Positions 1-8,989 of a DNA stretch of 64,000 nt are shown here, in pieces. Both the position numbers and the translations under genes were made by a program. The notes under the pieces were generated by a model. That model made no database searches. It had not been told where the DNA came from and saw nothing but the letters and a program-made list of their open reading frames with translations. The stretch is taken from the NCBI RefSeq assembly GCF_042666875.1, contig NZ_JBHTCX010000011.1:1-64000 (forward strand), read 5' to 3'. Position 1 is the stretch's first letter. Each line of letters opens with the position of its first letter. Origin of the DNA: Brachybacterium sp042666875. Lineage in GTDB: Bacteria; Actinomycetota; Actinomycetes; Actinomycetales; Dermabacteraceae.

Positions 1-1290
1 CTGAGGGGTCGGGGACGTGGGGGAGGGGGCCGGGGCGGCGCCGGGGGAGGAAGCGGGGTCACGGCCGGCGCCGGCGCCGGCCGCGGGAGCGGAGCCGACG
101 ACGCGCAGGCGCCGGGGCGACCGTGGCAGCGGGTCGGGCAGCTGCAGGGGCCTCGCGCCGGGGCTGAGGCGGCCGGCGATGGTGGCGTGAGAGGCGCCCG
201 TGGCCGAGGGGAGGGTGCCGGGCAGGCCGTGCCAGGTCAGCCAGCCCAGCAGCGCCATCAGGCAGGCTTCCTTCGCACCCTCGGGCAGGCCGAACGCCTC
301 GTCGGTGGTGGCCAGCGAGACGCTCTCGCCCAGTTCGGTGCGCAGGGCGTCCATCAGCACGGGATTGCGGGTCCCGCCACCCGAGGCGACCACCGCGGTG
401 ACGCTGTGCTGGCGGCAGGCGTCGGCCACGGTGCGGGCGGTCAGGGCGGTCAGTGTCGCCATCACATCGAGCCCGTTCACGTGCGGATGGGCGCGCAGGC
501 GCTCATCGAGGTAGTCGGCGTTCAGCTGCTCCTTGCCGGTCGACTTCGGCGCGGGCCGGGCGTAGTAGGGGTCGGCGAGGAAGCGGCTCAGCAGGTCCCG
601 GTCCACGGTGCCCTGGGCCGCGAGAGCACCGTCGGCGTCGCAGTCCAGGCGGCCCTCGCTCAGGCGCGAGGCCATGAGATCGATCAGGGCATTGGCGGGG
701 CCGGTGTCGAACGCGATCGTCTCGCGACGGTCGGCCACCACGGTGAGGTTGGCGATCCCGCCCAGGTTCAGCAGGGCCGTCGGCTCCTCGGTCCCGGCCA
801 GCAGCAGATGGTCGAGGATGCTCACCAGCGGCGCGCCCTGCCCGCCCGCGGCGACATCCCGGGAGCGCACGTCGCTGAGCACCGGCGCGCCGATGCGCTC
901 GGCGATCCAGGCGGGCTGGCCGAGCTGGAGCGTCGCGCTGACGCGACCGTCGGCGACGTCGTGGCGGACGGTCTGGCCGTGGGAGACGACGAGGTCGCAG
1001 GTCAGGCCGGTGCTCGCGCACAGCTCCTCGACGGCCCCGGCGCACATCTCGCCCAGCCGGGCATCGACGCTGCTGACCAGCGACAGCGGCACGTCCGACG
1101 GTGCCAGCAGGCGCAGGATGTCCGCGCGCAGGCCGTCGGCGAAGGGGACCTCGCGGGAGGCGAGCAGTTCCATCGCCAGGTCGTCCGGGCGCCCGTCGGA
1201 GAGGTGGAGATCGACGAGGGCCACGTCCAGGGCGTCGGCGGAGGTGCCTGTCATCAGGCCGGCGATGATCACGGGTGCTGGCCTTCCCAT
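1..1290 (-). CDS. anmK: Anhydro-N-acetylmuramic acid kinase (3' end outside window)
   Basis: Phosphorylates and opens 1,6-anhydro-N-acetylmuramic acid to MurNAc-6-phosphate in cytosolic cell-wall recycling. Seen on the minus strand from ATG 1290: an N-terminal GTSADALDVALVD block, SHGQTVRH near residue 100, a GGIANLTV block and DTGPANALID, all characteristic of AnmK; DTGP carries the family's catalytic and ATP-site region. About 430 codons are open to the window edge. The recognisable domain ends near residue 385 and an Ala/Pro/Ser-rich tail of at least 40 residues follows, longer than usual. A GAGG lies about 10 bases before the chosen ATG; an ATG five bases further upstream is in another frame and stops after eight codons. 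It lies downstream of a sugar kinase gene on the same strand. Confidence 0.9.
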   Translation of the reverse strand, partial: MGRPAPVIIAGLMTGTSADALDVALVDLHLSDGRPDDLAMELLASREVPFADGLRADILRLLAPSDVPLSLVSSVDARLGEMCAGAVEELCASTGLTCDLVVSHGQTVRHDVADGRVSATLQLGQPAWIAERIGAPVLSDVRSRDVAAGGQGAPLVSILDHLLLAGTEEPTALLNLGGIANLTVVADRRETIAFDTGPANALIDLMASRLSEGRLDCDADGALAAQGTVDRDLLSRFLADPYYARPAPKSTGKEQLNADYLDERLRAHPHVNGLDVMATLTALTARTVADACRQHSVTAVVASGGGTRNPVLMDALRTELGESVSLATTDEAFGLPEGAKEACLMALLGWLTWHGLPGTLPSATGASHATIAGRLSPGARPLQLPDPLPRSPRRLRVVGSAPAAGAGAGRDPASSPGAAPAPSPTSPTPQ

Positions 1291-1422
1291 GCCATGGTGA
1301 TGCTCCTCTGCGTCCCTGCCTGCGCACGAGGCAATCGGGCGCCCTGCAGGCTACCGGTTTCCGTACCCCCGGGCGACGCTCATTCTCCGGCGCCGCCGTC
1401 ACTCCGGAGGCTGCCCCCCGGC

Positions 1423-2907
1423 TCAGGCCAGGTCGGCCAGCTTCTCGAAGCGCTCGAGCCGCTCGCGGTAGTAGTCGGTGTGCGCGGCGACCGGTTCGAC
1501 GCGGCGCAGCACCGGGACCTCGGCGATGTCGGTGCCGGGGGCGGCCTCCTCGAGCGCCATCACCGCGGCGCCGCGCATGGTCGAGCGGGAGACGGCGACG
1601 TGGTCGATCGGGGCGCCGAGCGCGTCGGAGAGCAGATGCAGCCAGCCCGGGACCGCCTCGGTCATGCCGCCGGACAGCACGATCCGCTCGGGATCCCCGC
1701 TGGCCTCGCGCAGCTGGTCGGCGATGCGCAGGAAGGTCAGCGCCACCCCTTCGAGCGCACCGCGCAGCATGTCCTCGGCGGTGGTCGAGGCGCTGATGCC
1801 CGCGAAGATCGCCCGTGAGGAGCCGCGCCACTTGGTGCCGCGCTCGCCGGAGAGGAACGGGATCACCAGCGGGGTGCCGGCCTCGGGCGGGACGGAGAAG
1901 AGCGTCTCGGTGTCGGTCTCGGTGATGTCGGTGGGGATGGCGAACTGGGTGCGTGCCCAGTCGAGCACCCGCCCGCAGTCGCTCATGGCGGAGCCGACGA
2001 GGGTGCGGCGGTCATCGACGCGGTACGCCCACAGCCCGCTGGGCAGCGCCTGGATCTCGGTGTCCAGCAGCTGGCGGATGGCGCCGGAGGTGGCGGTGGA
2101 GATGCCCCAGATGCCGGTGCCCAGGGCGCCGATGCCCATGTTCGCGGCGAGACCGTCCCCGATCACCGGCAGCCACACGGCTCCCTTCAGCACCGGGAAC
2201 TCCTTGGCCAGCGGGGTGCCGGCGACCGGCAGGGCGTCGGACGGGTTCAGCGGGGTGCCCATCTTCTCGGCATCGACCCCGCCGGCCTCGAGCAGCTCGG
2301 GCACGTACTCGCCGGTGCGGCGGTCGATCATGCCGGACCACGCGGCCGAGGCGGTTCCCAGTGCCGGGGTGCCCAGCAGCTTGAACGCCACGTACTCGCC
2401 GAGCGCCATGAAGTGCGCGGTGCGGGCGAACACCTCGGGGTGTTCCTCACGCAGCCAGGCCAGGCGCGGGACCGTGTAGGAGGAGTGCAGGCGGGCGCCG
2501 GTGCGCTCGTGGAGGGCCTCGATGTCCAGGGCGTCGGTGAGGGTCGCGACCTGGGCATGGCAGCGGGTGTCCGCGTAGGTGATGCACGGGGTCAGCGCCT
2601 TGCCGTCGGCGCCGACCGCGATCAGCGAGGACGCGAAGGTGTCCACGCCGATCCCGCAGATCTCGCCGGGCAGCGAGCCCTTGAGCACGGTGCGCAGGGC
2701 GGTGCGGATCTCGTCGACGATCTGGTCCGGGTCGATGATGCTGGTGCCGTCGTCGCGCACCGTGAACGAGTGCGCCTCCTTGTGGGTGCGCTTGGCGACC
2801 TCGCGCCCGCTGGCGTCGTAGACGGCGGCGCGGGAGCCGCCGGAGCCGACGTCGAGGCCGACGACCAGGGGGCCCTGCGCGTCGTCGGTGGGAACGTTGA
2901 ATCGAGG
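1423..2907 (-). CDS. FGGY-family carbohydrate kinase, gluconokinase-like
   Basis: A sugar kinase of the actin/hexokinase fold, most like gluconokinases, which make 6-phosphogluconate from gluconate; substrate not proven. The N-terminal phosphate-binding loop GLDVGSGGSR lies near residue 20, a GIGVDTF block near residue 85, and the C-terminal FGGY signature area includes LSGGMTEAVPGWLHLLSDA. Length (494 residues) is normal. I prefer GTG 2907 because AGGAG lies nine bases before it; ATG 2940 in the same frame would add 11 residues but has no ribosome-binding site. The gap to the downstream kinase gene is 132 bases, so the two could be co-transcribed. Confidence 0.85.
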   Translation of the reverse strand, partial: PRFNVPTDDAQGPLVVGLDVGSGGSRAAVYDASGREVAKRTHKEAHSFTVRDDGTSIIDPDQIVDEIRTALRTVLKGSLPGEICGIGVDTFASSLIAVGADGKALTPCITYADTRCHAQVATLTDALDIEALHERTGARLHSSYTVPRLAWLREEHPEVFARTAHFMALGEYVAFKLLGTPALGTASAAWSGMIDRRTGEYVPELLEAGGVDAEKMGTPLNPSDALPVAGTPLAKEFPVLKGAVWLPVIGDGLAANMGIGALGTGIWGISTATSGAIRQLLDTEIQALPSGLWAYRVDDRRTLVGSAMSDCGRVLDWARTQFAIPTDITETDTETLFSVPPEAGTPLVIPFLSGERGTKWRGSSRAIFAGISASTTAEDMLRGALEGVALTFLRIADQLREASGDPERIVLSGGMTEAVPGWLHLLSDALGAPIDHVAVSRSTMRGAAVMALEEAAPGTDIAEVPVLRRVEPVAAHTDYYRERLERFEKLADLA

Positions 2908-3134
2908 CACGGGGTTACTCTCCTGCGGGGTCGGAAGCATCGCCCGCGCCGAGCCGGGCCGCGATGCCGCGAACTGACCGCCGAGCGCAGGGGCGTCGGA
3001 CCCAGGATAGGTGGCGGCGGCGTGTGGCCGCTGGCGCGGCCACGGGTTGCCACGCTGACCGCCGTGAGGGCGCCCGTCGCACTGGCGTCGTCCCGTCCCG
3101 CTGGTTCCGCTGAGACCGCTCTGTCCCGCGGGTT

Positions 3135-3689
3135 CTAATCGGTCCCGGAACGGTCCTCGACCGGCGCGGTGAACTGGTGTTCGGTGCCGTCGGCGAACGC
3201 GAGGGCGACCTCGACCTCATCGCCGGGCTGGAGGGGCTCGGTGAGATCCGTCAGCATGAGGTGGTTCCCGCCGGGCTCGAGCACGAGCTCCTCTCCCGCG
3301 GGCAGCGGGAAGCCGTTCTCCTTCACCGGCATGCTCTGCCCGTCGGAGCTGCCGGGCGCGCCCGCGTGCAGCTGCACCTCGCCGGCGGCCGGGCTCGAGG
3401 CCGCGACCAGGACCAGATCCCCCTCGGTGCCGTTGGTGAGGGTCCCGAAGACCGCGCTCTGAGACGGCATGGCTCTCGCCCAGGGGTCGTTGACCGAGAG
3501 CGTTCCGGATCCGGCTCCGCCGGAGTCCGACACCGAGGTCTCTCCGGTGGTGCCCTCGCCCTCGCGCGGAGCGCCCGCGTCACTGCAGGCCGCGAGCGTC
3601 CCGGCGGTGACGGAGAGGGGGATGAGGGACAGCAGAGCCGTCCGGCGGGACAGGCCGGTGCGGAGCCGGTGGGAGCGAGGGGGAGGCAC
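3135..3689 (-). CDS. PCuAC-domain copper chaperone lipoprotein
   Basis: Membrane-anchored extracytoplasmic copper(I) chaperone of the PCu(A)C (DUF461) family, which hands copper to cytochrome oxidase in better-known members. The GTG-started product has a twin-arginine-like N-terminus (LSRRTALL) and a lipobox ending LAAC with the lipid Cys near residue 35, then a Ser/Gly linker. The metal site is complete: His in VQLHAG, Met in QSMPV, and His and Met together in GNHLMLTDL, giving the family spacing H-x10ish-M-x20ish-H-x-M. A flexible C-terminal tail follows. It is a single gene between the sugar kinase and the LysR regulator, all on the minus strand with gaps over 100 bases, so probably its own unit. 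Confidence 0.85.
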   Translation of the reverse strand: MPPPRSHRLRTGLSRRTALLSLIPLSVTAGTLAACSDAGAPREGEGTTGETSVSDSGGAGSGTLSVNDPWARAMPSQSAVFGTLTNGTEGDLVLVAASSPAAGEVQLHAGAPGSSDGQSMPVKENGFPLPAGEELVLEPGGNHLMLTDLTEPLQPGDEVEVALAFADGTEHQFTAPVEDRSGTD

Positions 3690-3812
3690 CGTCCTATTGT
3701 GCTCCCCCGGACGCCCGAATCGCGAAGCGTCCGACCTGACTCGAAGGCGTGACCCCTGGGTCGCGGGGAGCGGCGCCGCATCGTGCCGGAACGAGGTGTG
3801 GGACGGGGCGGC

Positions 3813-4829
3813 TCAGCCGCCGGGAGCCGACGCCGCAGCGGGCTGGTCCGGGACGACAGCCGCTACCGGCGGTCGCGGATCGCGTCGATCGGTCGACGTG
3901 CTGCCCAGGTAGATGACTCCCGGGATCTCCTCGGCGCGCATCGCGGCGACCGCGTGGATCCGCTCCACGATGTACTGCACGGCCGGGTTGCGCGAGGTCG
4001 CACGGCGCACCTGCACCCGCAGCCGGCGCCGCGGTGCGGGCGGATCGAGGGGGATCGCGACCACGTCGGGGCGCATGTCCCGCGCGATCACGGAGGGCTG
4101 CACGCTGACGTAGTCGCCGCTGGCGACGAAGCCGAGCACGGTGGAGTAGTCGTTGGGATTGACGTCCACGCGGGGGGAGAATCCCGCGGCGCGGCACGCC
4201 GAGCAGATCCGGTCGAACCAGTACGAGTCCAGCGGGTCGTCGGTCACCCACGCTTCCTCGGCGAGCTCCTTGAGCAGCAGCGAGGGGCGCCCGGCGAGCG
4301 GATGGCCCGCCCCCACCAGGGCCACGTACCCCTCCTCGAGGATCTCCTGGTACTCCCATTCTGCCGACGGCCTGGAGGGTGCCTCCCCGTCGCCGACCAC
4401 GATGTCCAGCCCGGAATCCTCGAGGACGCCGTCCCCCTGGCAGTCGCGCATGGTGAGGTCGAGGCCGAGGTCGGGGTACCGGCGGCGCACGTCACGGGCG
4501 AGTTCGGGGATCCAGTCCCCGGCGATCGAGGTGGCGTAGCCGAAGCGCAGCCTGCCGATGCGACCGGAGCGGAGGTCCTTCGCGGTGCGCTCGACGGCAT
4601 CGAGAGCGTCCAGGGCCGGCCCGGCCACGTCGGCCAGGAGCCGCGCGTGCGCCGTGACGTGGATGCCGCGACCGGACCGCTCGACCAGTTCGAGGCCCGT
4701 CTCCCGGCGCAGGCTCGTGAGGTGCTGGCTGATGGCCGACGGGGTGTAGCCCAGCGCCTCGGCGCTGGCACGGATGCTGCCGGTCTCGACGACCGACCGC
4801 AGGACGCGGAGCTTGACGGGATCGAGCAT
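3813..4829 (-). CDS. LysR-family transcriptional regulator
   Basis: DNA-binding regulator with an N-terminal winged helix (LDPVKLRVLRSVVETGSI through TPSAISQHLTSL, residues 1-60) and a periplasmic-binding-like effector domain with an FGYATS start near residue 95. 338 residues, slightly long because of an Ala/Pro tail. The frame is open upstream to 4931, but the HTH begins only at ATG 4829, where family members start, so I use that. It diverges from the small membrane-protein gene at 4919 across 89 bases, the usual arrangement for a LysR protein and a target, so that gene is the first candidate target. Effector unknown. Confidence 0.85.
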   Translation of the reverse strand: MLDPVKLRVLRSVVETGSIRASAEALGYTPSAISQHLTSLRRETGLELVERSGRGIHVTAHARLLADVAGPALDALDAVERTAKDLRSGRIGRLRFGYATSIAGDWIPELARDVRRRYPDLGLDLTMRDCQGDGVLEDSGLDIVVGDGEAPSRPSAEWEYQEILEEGYVALVGAGHPLAGRPSLLLKELAEEAWVTDDPLDSYWFDRICSACRAAGFSPRVDVNPNDYSTVLGFVASGDYVSVQPSVIARDMRPDVVAIPLDPPAPRRRLRVQVRRATSRNPAVQYIVERIHAVAAMRAEEIPGVIYLGSTSTDRRDPRPPVAAVVPDQPAAASAPGG

Positions 4830-4918
4830 GCCCCGACCGTACCGCGATTCAGCGGCACTGAACAGTAGGGTGCGAATCATCGCTTGTCCTGAACCGTCGC
4901 CGGGCTGAGGATCATGGC

Positions 4919-5236
4919 ATGACCTCAGCACTGATCGGCATCGGCCTCATCCTTCTCATCGCTCTGATCACCGCGGTGCTCGGCACCGTGACCCGACTGC
5001 TGGCCGGCGGCATCGACGGCCCGGACGTCTCTCGCGGGGCGCCCCTGACCCTCACCGAGCGGATCGCCCGCGGCGACGAACGGATCGCCCGCGACCTCCG
5101 CCCCGACGAGACGCACCCCGTCGCCCGGACTGCCGAACGCGACGCGACGACGCGGGCGGTCGCGGCCTTCGGCCCCGACAGCCGCCAGGAGCTGGCCGTG
5201 CGCCACCCCGAGATCGTCGTGCCCACCCTGCGGTGA
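4919..5236 (+). CDS. Small single-pass membrane protein, function unknown
   Basis: 105 residues. An N-terminal hydrophobic segment (about residues 4-28, LIGIGLILLIALITAVLGTV) is followed by a charged soluble tail rich in Arg, Asp and Glu. I do not recognise a family. It diverges from the LysR gene and converges on the tricorn gene. Coding potential rests on the credible TM segment, correct GC bias and the divergent promoter position. Confidence 0.55.
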   Translation: MTSALIGIGLILLIALITAVLGTVTRLLAGGIDGPDVSRGAPLTLTERIARGDERIARDLRPDETHPVARTAERDATTRAVAAFGPDSRQELAVRHPEIVVPTLR

Positions 5237-5324
5237 CCGCGGCCGCCGGCACCAGCGCCGATAACGCTCGGGGCCGGCATCCGCGACCGGCGCCGCGGCC
5301 CCGGGCGCCGACGGCGCCGGTCGG

Positions 5325-8300
5325 TCAGCCCTGTGCCGCCGGGCCCGATCCGAACCGGGGCGCGGGCAGCGGGGGAGCGGTCGCGGCAGGGTGCTGCTCG
5401 AGCCGGGCCAGAGCCTCGGTGACCCCGCGCTCGATCTGCGGGTCCTCCCCGGCGACCCACGCGTTCGGCGGCAGCGGCACCTCGATGTCGGGCTCGACAC
5501 CGTAGTTCTCGATGCCCCAGCCCTCGCCCTCGAACCAGCTGGCGTACTTGGGCTGGGTGATGCCGGTGCCGTCGACCAGGTCGAAGCGGCCGTCGATCCC
5601 GATCACGCCGCCCCAGGTGCGGGTGCCGATGATCGGGCCGATCTCCATCGCTCGGGAGACGGCGCCCACGATGTCTCCGTCGGACCCCGCCTCCTGGTTG
5701 GTCACCAGCACCACCGCACCGCGCGGTGCGAACTGCGGGTAGGTGCCCGGCCTCTGGTGGCGCGGATAGTCCCAGGACAGCACGCGACGGGCGAGGCGAT
5801 CGGTGACCAGCTGCGAGGTGTGCCCGCCGCTGTTGTAGCGCACGTCGACGACCAGGCCCTCCTTGGTGGTCGCCTCACGCAGGTCGCGGTGCATCTGCGC
5901 CCAGCCGGAGGAGACCATGTCGGGGATGTGGAGGTAGCCGAGGCGGCCGCCGGAGAGCTCATCGACCAGGGCGCGGCGCGATGCGACCCACGCCTGGTAG
6001 CGCAGCTGCGAGTCGTCGGCCAGGGGGAGGACCGCCACCCGGCGCTCGGCGCCGTCACGGGCCACCACCAGCTCCGTCGGCCGGTTCGCCGAGCCGATCA
6101 GCAGGGGCTGGACGCCGTCGGGGCCCACCTTCCGGCCGTCCACGCGCACGATCGCATCGCCCACCTCGGCCGCCACGCCCGGAGCCAGCAGCGGGGAGCG
6201 GGCCTCGGGATCGGAGGAGTCGCCGGGCAGGATCGAGGTGATCACCCAGCGACCCTCGCGCTGCTCGACATCGGCTCCGAGATAGGCCGGGAGCATCGGC
6301 GGATCCGCCTGGTAGACCCCGCCCATCACGTAGGCGTGGGACGTGCCGAGCTCGCCCAGGACCTCCCACATCAGATCCTGGAAGTCGTCCTCGGTGACCA
6401 GTCGCTCGATGACCGGGTCGTACCAGGAGGTCATGGCGTGCCAGTCCATGCCGTCCATGTCGGCCCGCCAGTACTGCTGGGCCATGATCCGATAGTTGTC
6501 CCAGAGCATGCCGCGGCGCTCGGCGACCGGGTCGACCGTCAGTCGCAGGCGGCCGGTGTCGATCGGGATGCGGGCCGGGTCCTCGTCCTCCACCTTGCGG
6601 TTCGAGGGGACCTTCACCCAGCTCTCGCCCTGCTTGATGACCAGGGATTCGCCGTCGCCGGAGACCGCGAGATCGACGACCCCTTCGGCCAGCACGGTCA
6701 GCTTGCGATCGGCCAGGCTCCAGTGCTCGAGCGTGGGCCCGGGCTCCTCGCCCTCGACCCCGGCGCGCGCGGTGCCGAGCACGCCCTGCTGGGGATGGCG
6801 CAGCCACACGAAACCGCCGCTGACCGCGGTCAGGTGCGAGTACGTGCCCGAGACGACGGGGAACGGCACCAGGCGGTCCTCGACGGCGTCGAGGTCGACC
6901 CGGGTCACCGGTGCCCTGTTCGCGTCGTCGGCCCCGGCCGGAGCGGTCGAGGTCGCCGGGTGCGAGCCATCCGCGGCCGACGGGGTATGAGCGGGCCGGG
7001 CCGCGGCGGATCCCTCGGCATGCGGAGCCGCCGTCCCGTCGGCCTGCGCGGCGGGCTCCTCGCCGCCCCAGCCGTCGGGCAGCGGCCCGAACGGGTCGGC
7101 GGTGCTGCGCTCCAGCGGGATCAGGAAGGGGCGCTCGGCGTTGACGAAGCCGAGGTCGAAGACCATGTCGTCGTAGACGGTCTCGAAGGTGCGCATGGAC
7201 AGCAGCGCCAGGTGCTTGCCGTCCGCGCTGAAGGCAGGCGCCGAATCCTGGTACTTACCCGAGGTCAGCGCGCGGCCGGTGGGCTCGGGATCCTCGGTGT
7301 CCGAGATCATCAGGCGGCTGAGCATCCACGAGTTCGGCTCGGTCCACACCAGCCAGCGACCATCCGGCGACCAGGCCAGATCCGCGACCTCGCCGCCGCT
7401 GGAGCGGCCCACCTCGCGCACATGGTCCAGGTGCGGCACGGCCGGCGCCGCCTCGCTCTCCTGCTCCCACGGGGAGACGGCGCCCGTGCCGGAGCCACCC
7501 GCGCCCGCGCGCGTGCTGTTCGTGCCCGCGCCCGCGCCGCCGGGACCGGTGGCACCCGAGGTCGCCGCGCCCGTGGAGGTCGTGGCGGGGTCGACCAGAC
7601 CGCGCAGGGTCACCAGGCGCACCACGTTGTCGTGGCTGGAGATCGCGATCTTGGACCCGTCGGGCGACGGGACGGCGTGCAGGATCCGCCCCACGTCGCC
7701 CAGGTCGAAGCGGATCTCCTCGCTGCCGCCGTCCAGCCGGGACAGAGCCAGCACATCCGAGCCGACGCCGCCGTGCTCGCGGTCCGAGAGCGCCTCGGCG
7801 TCGCTGACCATGAGGGCGAAGGGGGAGCGCCCGAGGGGGCGCACCTCCCGGATACGCACGCCGTCGGCCCCCGCGAGCAGCCGTGCCGGGCCGCCGCGGT
7901 GGGTGAGGGCATGGGCGCTTCCGCGCCACTCGACCACGCTCGAGCGGGCATCGTGCACCGGCCGCACGGCCAGCAGGTTCTCGCTCGGCGAGACGGGCCG
8001 GGGGACGCGGGACGCGCCGACCCCGGAGGCGAGGATCTCGACCTCGCGCGGCTCGGCCTGCAGCGAGTCCAGGGCGAACAGGCGGCCGCGGGAGGAGTAC
8101 ACGATGGTGGTGCCGTCGGTCGCGGGCTCGCGCAGGTAGCCGTCCTCGGCCTGCAGCGAGGTGTGGACCTGCAGGTCGGAGCCATCCGCTGCGACGGACC
8201 ACAGATTGGCCGTGGCGCGGTCGTGACGGGCCGCTCCGGGCCCGGGGGTGTCGGAGGCGAAGATCAGCCGGTCGCCGTACCAGGCGATGCGCGTCTTGGA

Positions 8301-8918
8301 GGCGAGGATTTCCGCCAGCAGCGGCTCCCAGGCGCGTGCGGCGTGCGCGGCGGCCGGCGCACCGAGGGCCACGTCCTCGTGCGAGATCCACAGCTTCACC
8401 GCGGTCCCGCCCTGGTAGTGCTTCCAGCCGGCCTGATCGCGGCGCCACGGGGTGGCGACCACGGTGGGGCCCGACGGGTGGATCGCGACCTCGCCCGAGC
8501 GGCCCAGCGGCAGCAGCTCGGCCTGCCCCTCCAGATCGACCGCCCACAGCTGCGCATCCCGCGCGACCGGGGCGTTGTAGCTGCTCGAGGCGACGATGCG
8601 GCCGTCGGGAAGCCAGCCGACCACCTTCGTCGAGGGCCGGCCCCACGTGGTCAGGCGGCGCGGGGTGGTGGATCCGTCGGCCGAGACCACCCAGACCTCG
8701 GGGCCGCCGGAGGTGCGGGAGGTGTAGGCGACGTGGACGCCGTCGGGCGAGAACCGCGGGTAGGCGACGGGGGCGCCCTCGTCGGTCAGTCGCCAGGCGC
8801 GGCCCCCGGCCAGGGGCGCGAGCCACACGTCGTTCGCGGCGGTGAAGACGACGGTGTCGCCACGGACATCGGGGTGGCGGAGGTAGGCAGCGTGAGCAGG
8901 CGTCGATGACATGGTCAT
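5325..8918 (-). CDS. Tricorn-type protease (S41 family)
   Basis: Large cytosolic serine peptidase that in archaea trims proteasome products; bacterial homologues are less studied. Domains in order: two N-terminal beta-propellers (recurring FSPDG, WSPDGRW, FSADGKH blades, residues about 1-690), a helical linker (GMLWDNYRIMAQQYWRADMDG), a PDZ domain about 890-985, and a C-terminal S41 core with the nucleophile in NQEAGSDGD (Ser at about residue 1079). At about 1197 residues it is longer than the archaeal enzyme (about 1070); two low-complexity Ala/Gly/Thr/Pro insertions, near residues 445-500 and 630-680, account for it. ATG 8918 (or 8912) precedes the first blade; the frame is open further upstream but would overlap the neighbouring gene. 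No signal peptide. Confidence 0.88.
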   Translation of the reverse strand: MTMSSTPAHAAYLRHPDVRGDTVVFTAANDVWLAPLAGGRAWRLTDEGAPVAYPRFSPDGVHVAYTSRTSGGPEVWVVSADGSTTPRRLTTWGRPSTKVVGWLPDGRIVASSSYNAPVARDAQLWAVDLEGQAELLPLGRSGEVAIHPSGPTVVATPWRRDQAGWKHYQGGTAVKLWISHEDVALGAPAAAHAARAWEPLLAEILASKTRIAWYGDRLIFASDTPGPGAARHDRATANLWSVAADGSDLQVHTSLQAEDGYLREPATDGTTIVYSSRGRLFALDSLQAEPREVEILASGVGASRVPRPVSPSENLLAVRPVHDARSSVVEWRGSAHALTHRGGPARLLAGADGVRIREVRPLGRSPFALMVSDAEALSDREHGGVGSDVLALSRLDGGSEEIRFDLGDVGRILHAVPSPDGSKIAISSHDNVVRLVTLRGLVDPATTSTGAATSGATGPGGAGAGTNSTRAGAGGSGTGAVSPWEQESEAAPAVPHLDHVREVGRSSGGEVADLAWSPDGRWLVWTEPNSWMLSRLMISDTEDPEPTGRALTSGKYQDSAPAFSADGKHLALLSMRTFETVYDDMVFDLGFVNAERPFLIPLERSTADPFGPLPDGWGGEEPAAQADGTAAPHAEGSAAARPAHTPSAADGSHPATSTAPAGADDANRAPVTRVDLDAVEDRLVPFPVVSGTYSHLTAVSGGFVWLRHPQQGVLGTARAGVEGEEPGPTLEHWSLADRKLTVLAEGVVDLAVSGDGESLVIKQGESWVKVPSNRKVEDEDPARIPIDTGRLRLTVDPVAERRGMLWDNYRIMAQQYWRADMDGMDWHAMTSWYDPVIERLVTEDDFQDLMWEVLGELGTSHAYVMGGVYQADPPMLPAYLGADVEQREGRWVITSILPGDSSDPEARSPLLAPGVAAEVGDAIVRVDGRKVGPDGVQPLLIGSANRPTELVVARDGAERRVAVLPLADDSQLRYQAWVASRRALVDELSGGRLGYLHIPDMVSSGWAQMHRDLREATTKEGLVVDVRYNSGGHTSQLVTDRLARRVLSWDYPRHQRPGTYPQFAPRGAVVLVTNQEAGSDGDIVGAVSRAMEIGPIIGTRTWGGVIGIDGRFDLVDGTGITQPKYASWFEGEGWGIENYGVEPDIEVPLPPNAWVAGEDPQIERGVTEALARLEQHPAATAPPLPAPRFGSGPAAQG

Positions 8919-8989
8919 CAGCCTAAGTGTGAGCGGCGGCGCAGGGGCGTGCTCAGCCGAGCGCGCCGGCGATCTCGCCGGATCCGCTC

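Noticed and set aside
4830..4931. Longer LysR protein from 4931
   Set aside because: The HTH starts at ATG 4829, where family members start; the extra region is the divergent promoter and overlaps the neighbouring gene's start.
5391..8909. 1172-codon plus-strand open frame opposite the tricorn gene
   Set aside because: Arg/Gly/Ala/Val-rich with no domain; mirrors the tricorn frame because of third-position GC bias.
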